NCBI RefSeq assembly: GCF_964204865.1
Contig: NC_135250.1
Span: 17,456,001 to 17,520,000, forward strand
DNA: 64,000 nucleotides
Source of the DNA: Styela clava
Lineage: Eukaryota > Chordata > Ascidiacea > Stolidobranchia > Styelidae
Direction of reading: 5' to 3'
Of this stretch, positions 62,481-64,000 are shown one piece after another. Numbering within the stretch: the first letter of the stretch is position 1; each line of letters starts with the position of its first letter. Under the pieces are notes generated by a model. The model searched no databases. It had not been told where the DNA came from and was given only the letters and a program-made list of their open reading frames with translations. The position numbers and the translations under genes were made by a program.

Positions 62481-64000
62481 TAATACAAAAACATGTTCTC
62501 GTACTGTTGTTTCTGTGTAGCGCAGCGCCAGACTACATACTGACGGTGAATGCGTTTGTTTCCCGTTGATTCCCATTGATGGCAGACGTATCGCATGTAA
62601 AACCAATACTAATTAGTCTAAATTCGAATTATTTGTACCGGTATCGTTAACGTCAATTCCTTCCTATTTTTCGAACTGAACTCGATATTTGAACAGAGAA
62701 TATGCGCATGAAATTTCGATAACAATATCGTCAATAAAGACAGCCGTTAAACAGCAATGCCGCGATCCGCGAGTGAGAGCCGTGAGAACTAGTAGTGAAA
62801 GGTACCTTACGTTTCAGAATAAACACCGATCACATATTTCCCTTTCTGTGCTCCATTTGCCGTCCTAAGGCAAGGTATGAAGCAAGCAAGCAAGACACAG
62901 CAGACCTAATCTTGAAATAAATATACAAACGCATACAGTACTTTTGTTAAACTTTACTAATAGTTTTGAATAACATTAATATGTTGACAGAGAGTCCTAC
63001 GTTCTAATATTAAATAAAAATAATAAATGAGTAACATTTCTGTTATGTGCAAATACACCATGGCAGCAAATTCACAAACTACAGTAGTTTTAAACCAGGT
63101 TTAGGTTCCAAATTCATGACAAAAAGTGTGATATTGTTTTACAATGTTTTATATGATTATCTGGAATAAATAGAATCAACTTGAAATTATTGTAAAATCT
63201 GGTCCATTTTATTCCGACCAAATTCTAGATCAATTCTGAAAACTGAATTTTTTACTACAGAAAAACCGACAATTATTATTGCTGCCGCATGCATTTCATA
63301 ACATTCAGGCTTTTGCACAATCCCATAATTCCAAAATATATAGAAGCAATTTTGCACATCCCCAATCCTGGCTAATAAATATATAGAAAAAAATTACTTA
63401 CATAAAAATTGGAAGGCTAGTAAATTGCACCTTGCCCACAACTGCAACAGCTGTAGTAAAAATTGGAAAACTTCAGTCAAACATGGACAGATGATAAATC
63501 TATCATCTGTTCAGACTTGAATTGAAAAAAAATCATTACAAATGTTTCTATTGAAAATGCAAATTCACTAACATTAGTACACAGGAGTGGAATACACTGA
63601 AAAAGAAGGTTAATGAAAAACACAATTCATAACCACCTTCATATATATAGAATTGGAAATATCGGGCGATTCCTATCTTAAAAAAACACCATATTCTGTT
63701 ATTCATCGACTTCAATAGACACCATTTAGGTAGAATATGACACCTATCAGTAGCCATATTTTCTTTGGAATATCTGGCCCAAACAATATATATGTAATAG
63801 TATATAATAATGTCAGAGAAAATTCATGGTGATGTACTTTTTTTTTAATTCCACAAAATTCAGACTAAAACAATGAGCCCTAATTTTCCTAGTGAAGTAA
63901 ATTTGAAGAAAAAATATAAAACAGACACATACATTTGTGCTACATACTCCAATATGTACTATTTCACTATATTAATATTTAGAAAAAACGTACTATTATG
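62481..64000. other. Intergenic, no gene recognised
   Basis: AT-rich sequence to the end of the window. No exon, RNA gene or element could be supported. Confidence 0.45.

Noticed and set aside
1-64000. CRISPR arrays, bacterial operons, rRNA genes and complete tRNA genes
   Set aside because: None seen; the tandem arrays present have no spacer structure, and the genes are spliced and eukaryotic.

Overview
The window is eukaryotic nuclear DNA. It is AT-rich, with spliced genes separated by long gene-poor stretches full of DNA-transposon debris. The gene set and the fast-evolving proteins suggest an invertebrate deuterostome, most likely an ascidian tunicate: a spliced NR5A/FTZ-F1 nuclear receptor with a divergent ligand domain, a ZFAND4 orthologue and a beta-microseminoprotein-like secreted protein. 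The species assignment is inference. Three of the five genes rest on recognised domains, one on a cysteine pattern and one on splice-frame continuity alone.

Layout. (1) About 1-1.8 kb, + strand: a small secreted cysteine-rich protein resembling beta-microseminoprotein (PSP94), with promoter and a 5' UTR exon. (2) 1.4-15.6 kb: no convincing gene. This stretch holds a 0.4 kb inverted-repeat element, a GC-rich island split by a 1.5 kb palindromic element, a 6-copy ~64-bp tandem array, a 181-bp tandem duplication and a 38-bp x3 tandem repeat. (3) 15.6-19.0 kb, - strand: a 3-exon single-pass membrane protein of unknown family. (4) 19-29.5 kb: no gene; a second copy of the palindromic element and other repeats. 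(5) 29.6-43.1 kb, + strand: complete 14-exon ZFAND4 (708 aa), ubiquitin-like domain at the N-terminus and AN1 zinc finger at the C-terminus. Its introns carry a hAT element with transposase remnant, four copies of an unnamed ~0.3-0.4 kb repeat family and other inverted-repeat elements. (6) 43.1-46.98 kb: a 2.3 kb hAT-type element with another hAT-type element nested inside, each with an 8-bp target duplication. (7) 46.98-48.03 kb, - strand: a 4-exon DEP-domain protein (220 aa), convergent with ZFAND4. (8) 48.0-54.7 kb: hAT transposase fragment, a dimeric hAT-type element, local repeats and a hairpin. (9) 54.66-59.16 kb, - strand: complete 10-exon NR5A/FTZ-F1 receptor (648 aa). (10) 59.2-64 kb: no gene; more hAT-type debris.

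The genes do not form a pathway or operon; each is an independent eukaryotic locus. In all four multi-coding-exon models on which phase could be tested end to end (ZFAND4, NR5A, DEP protein, membrane protein) every splice junction keeps frame and ends at a stop, which is the main support for the exon boundaries. The strongest observations beyond the genes concern the mobile DNA. Two copies of a long palindromic, homopolymer-rich element share inverted termini and each has a perfect 6-bp target duplication; one of them carries an inserted hairpin. A hAT-type element has one and a half units inside a single target duplication.
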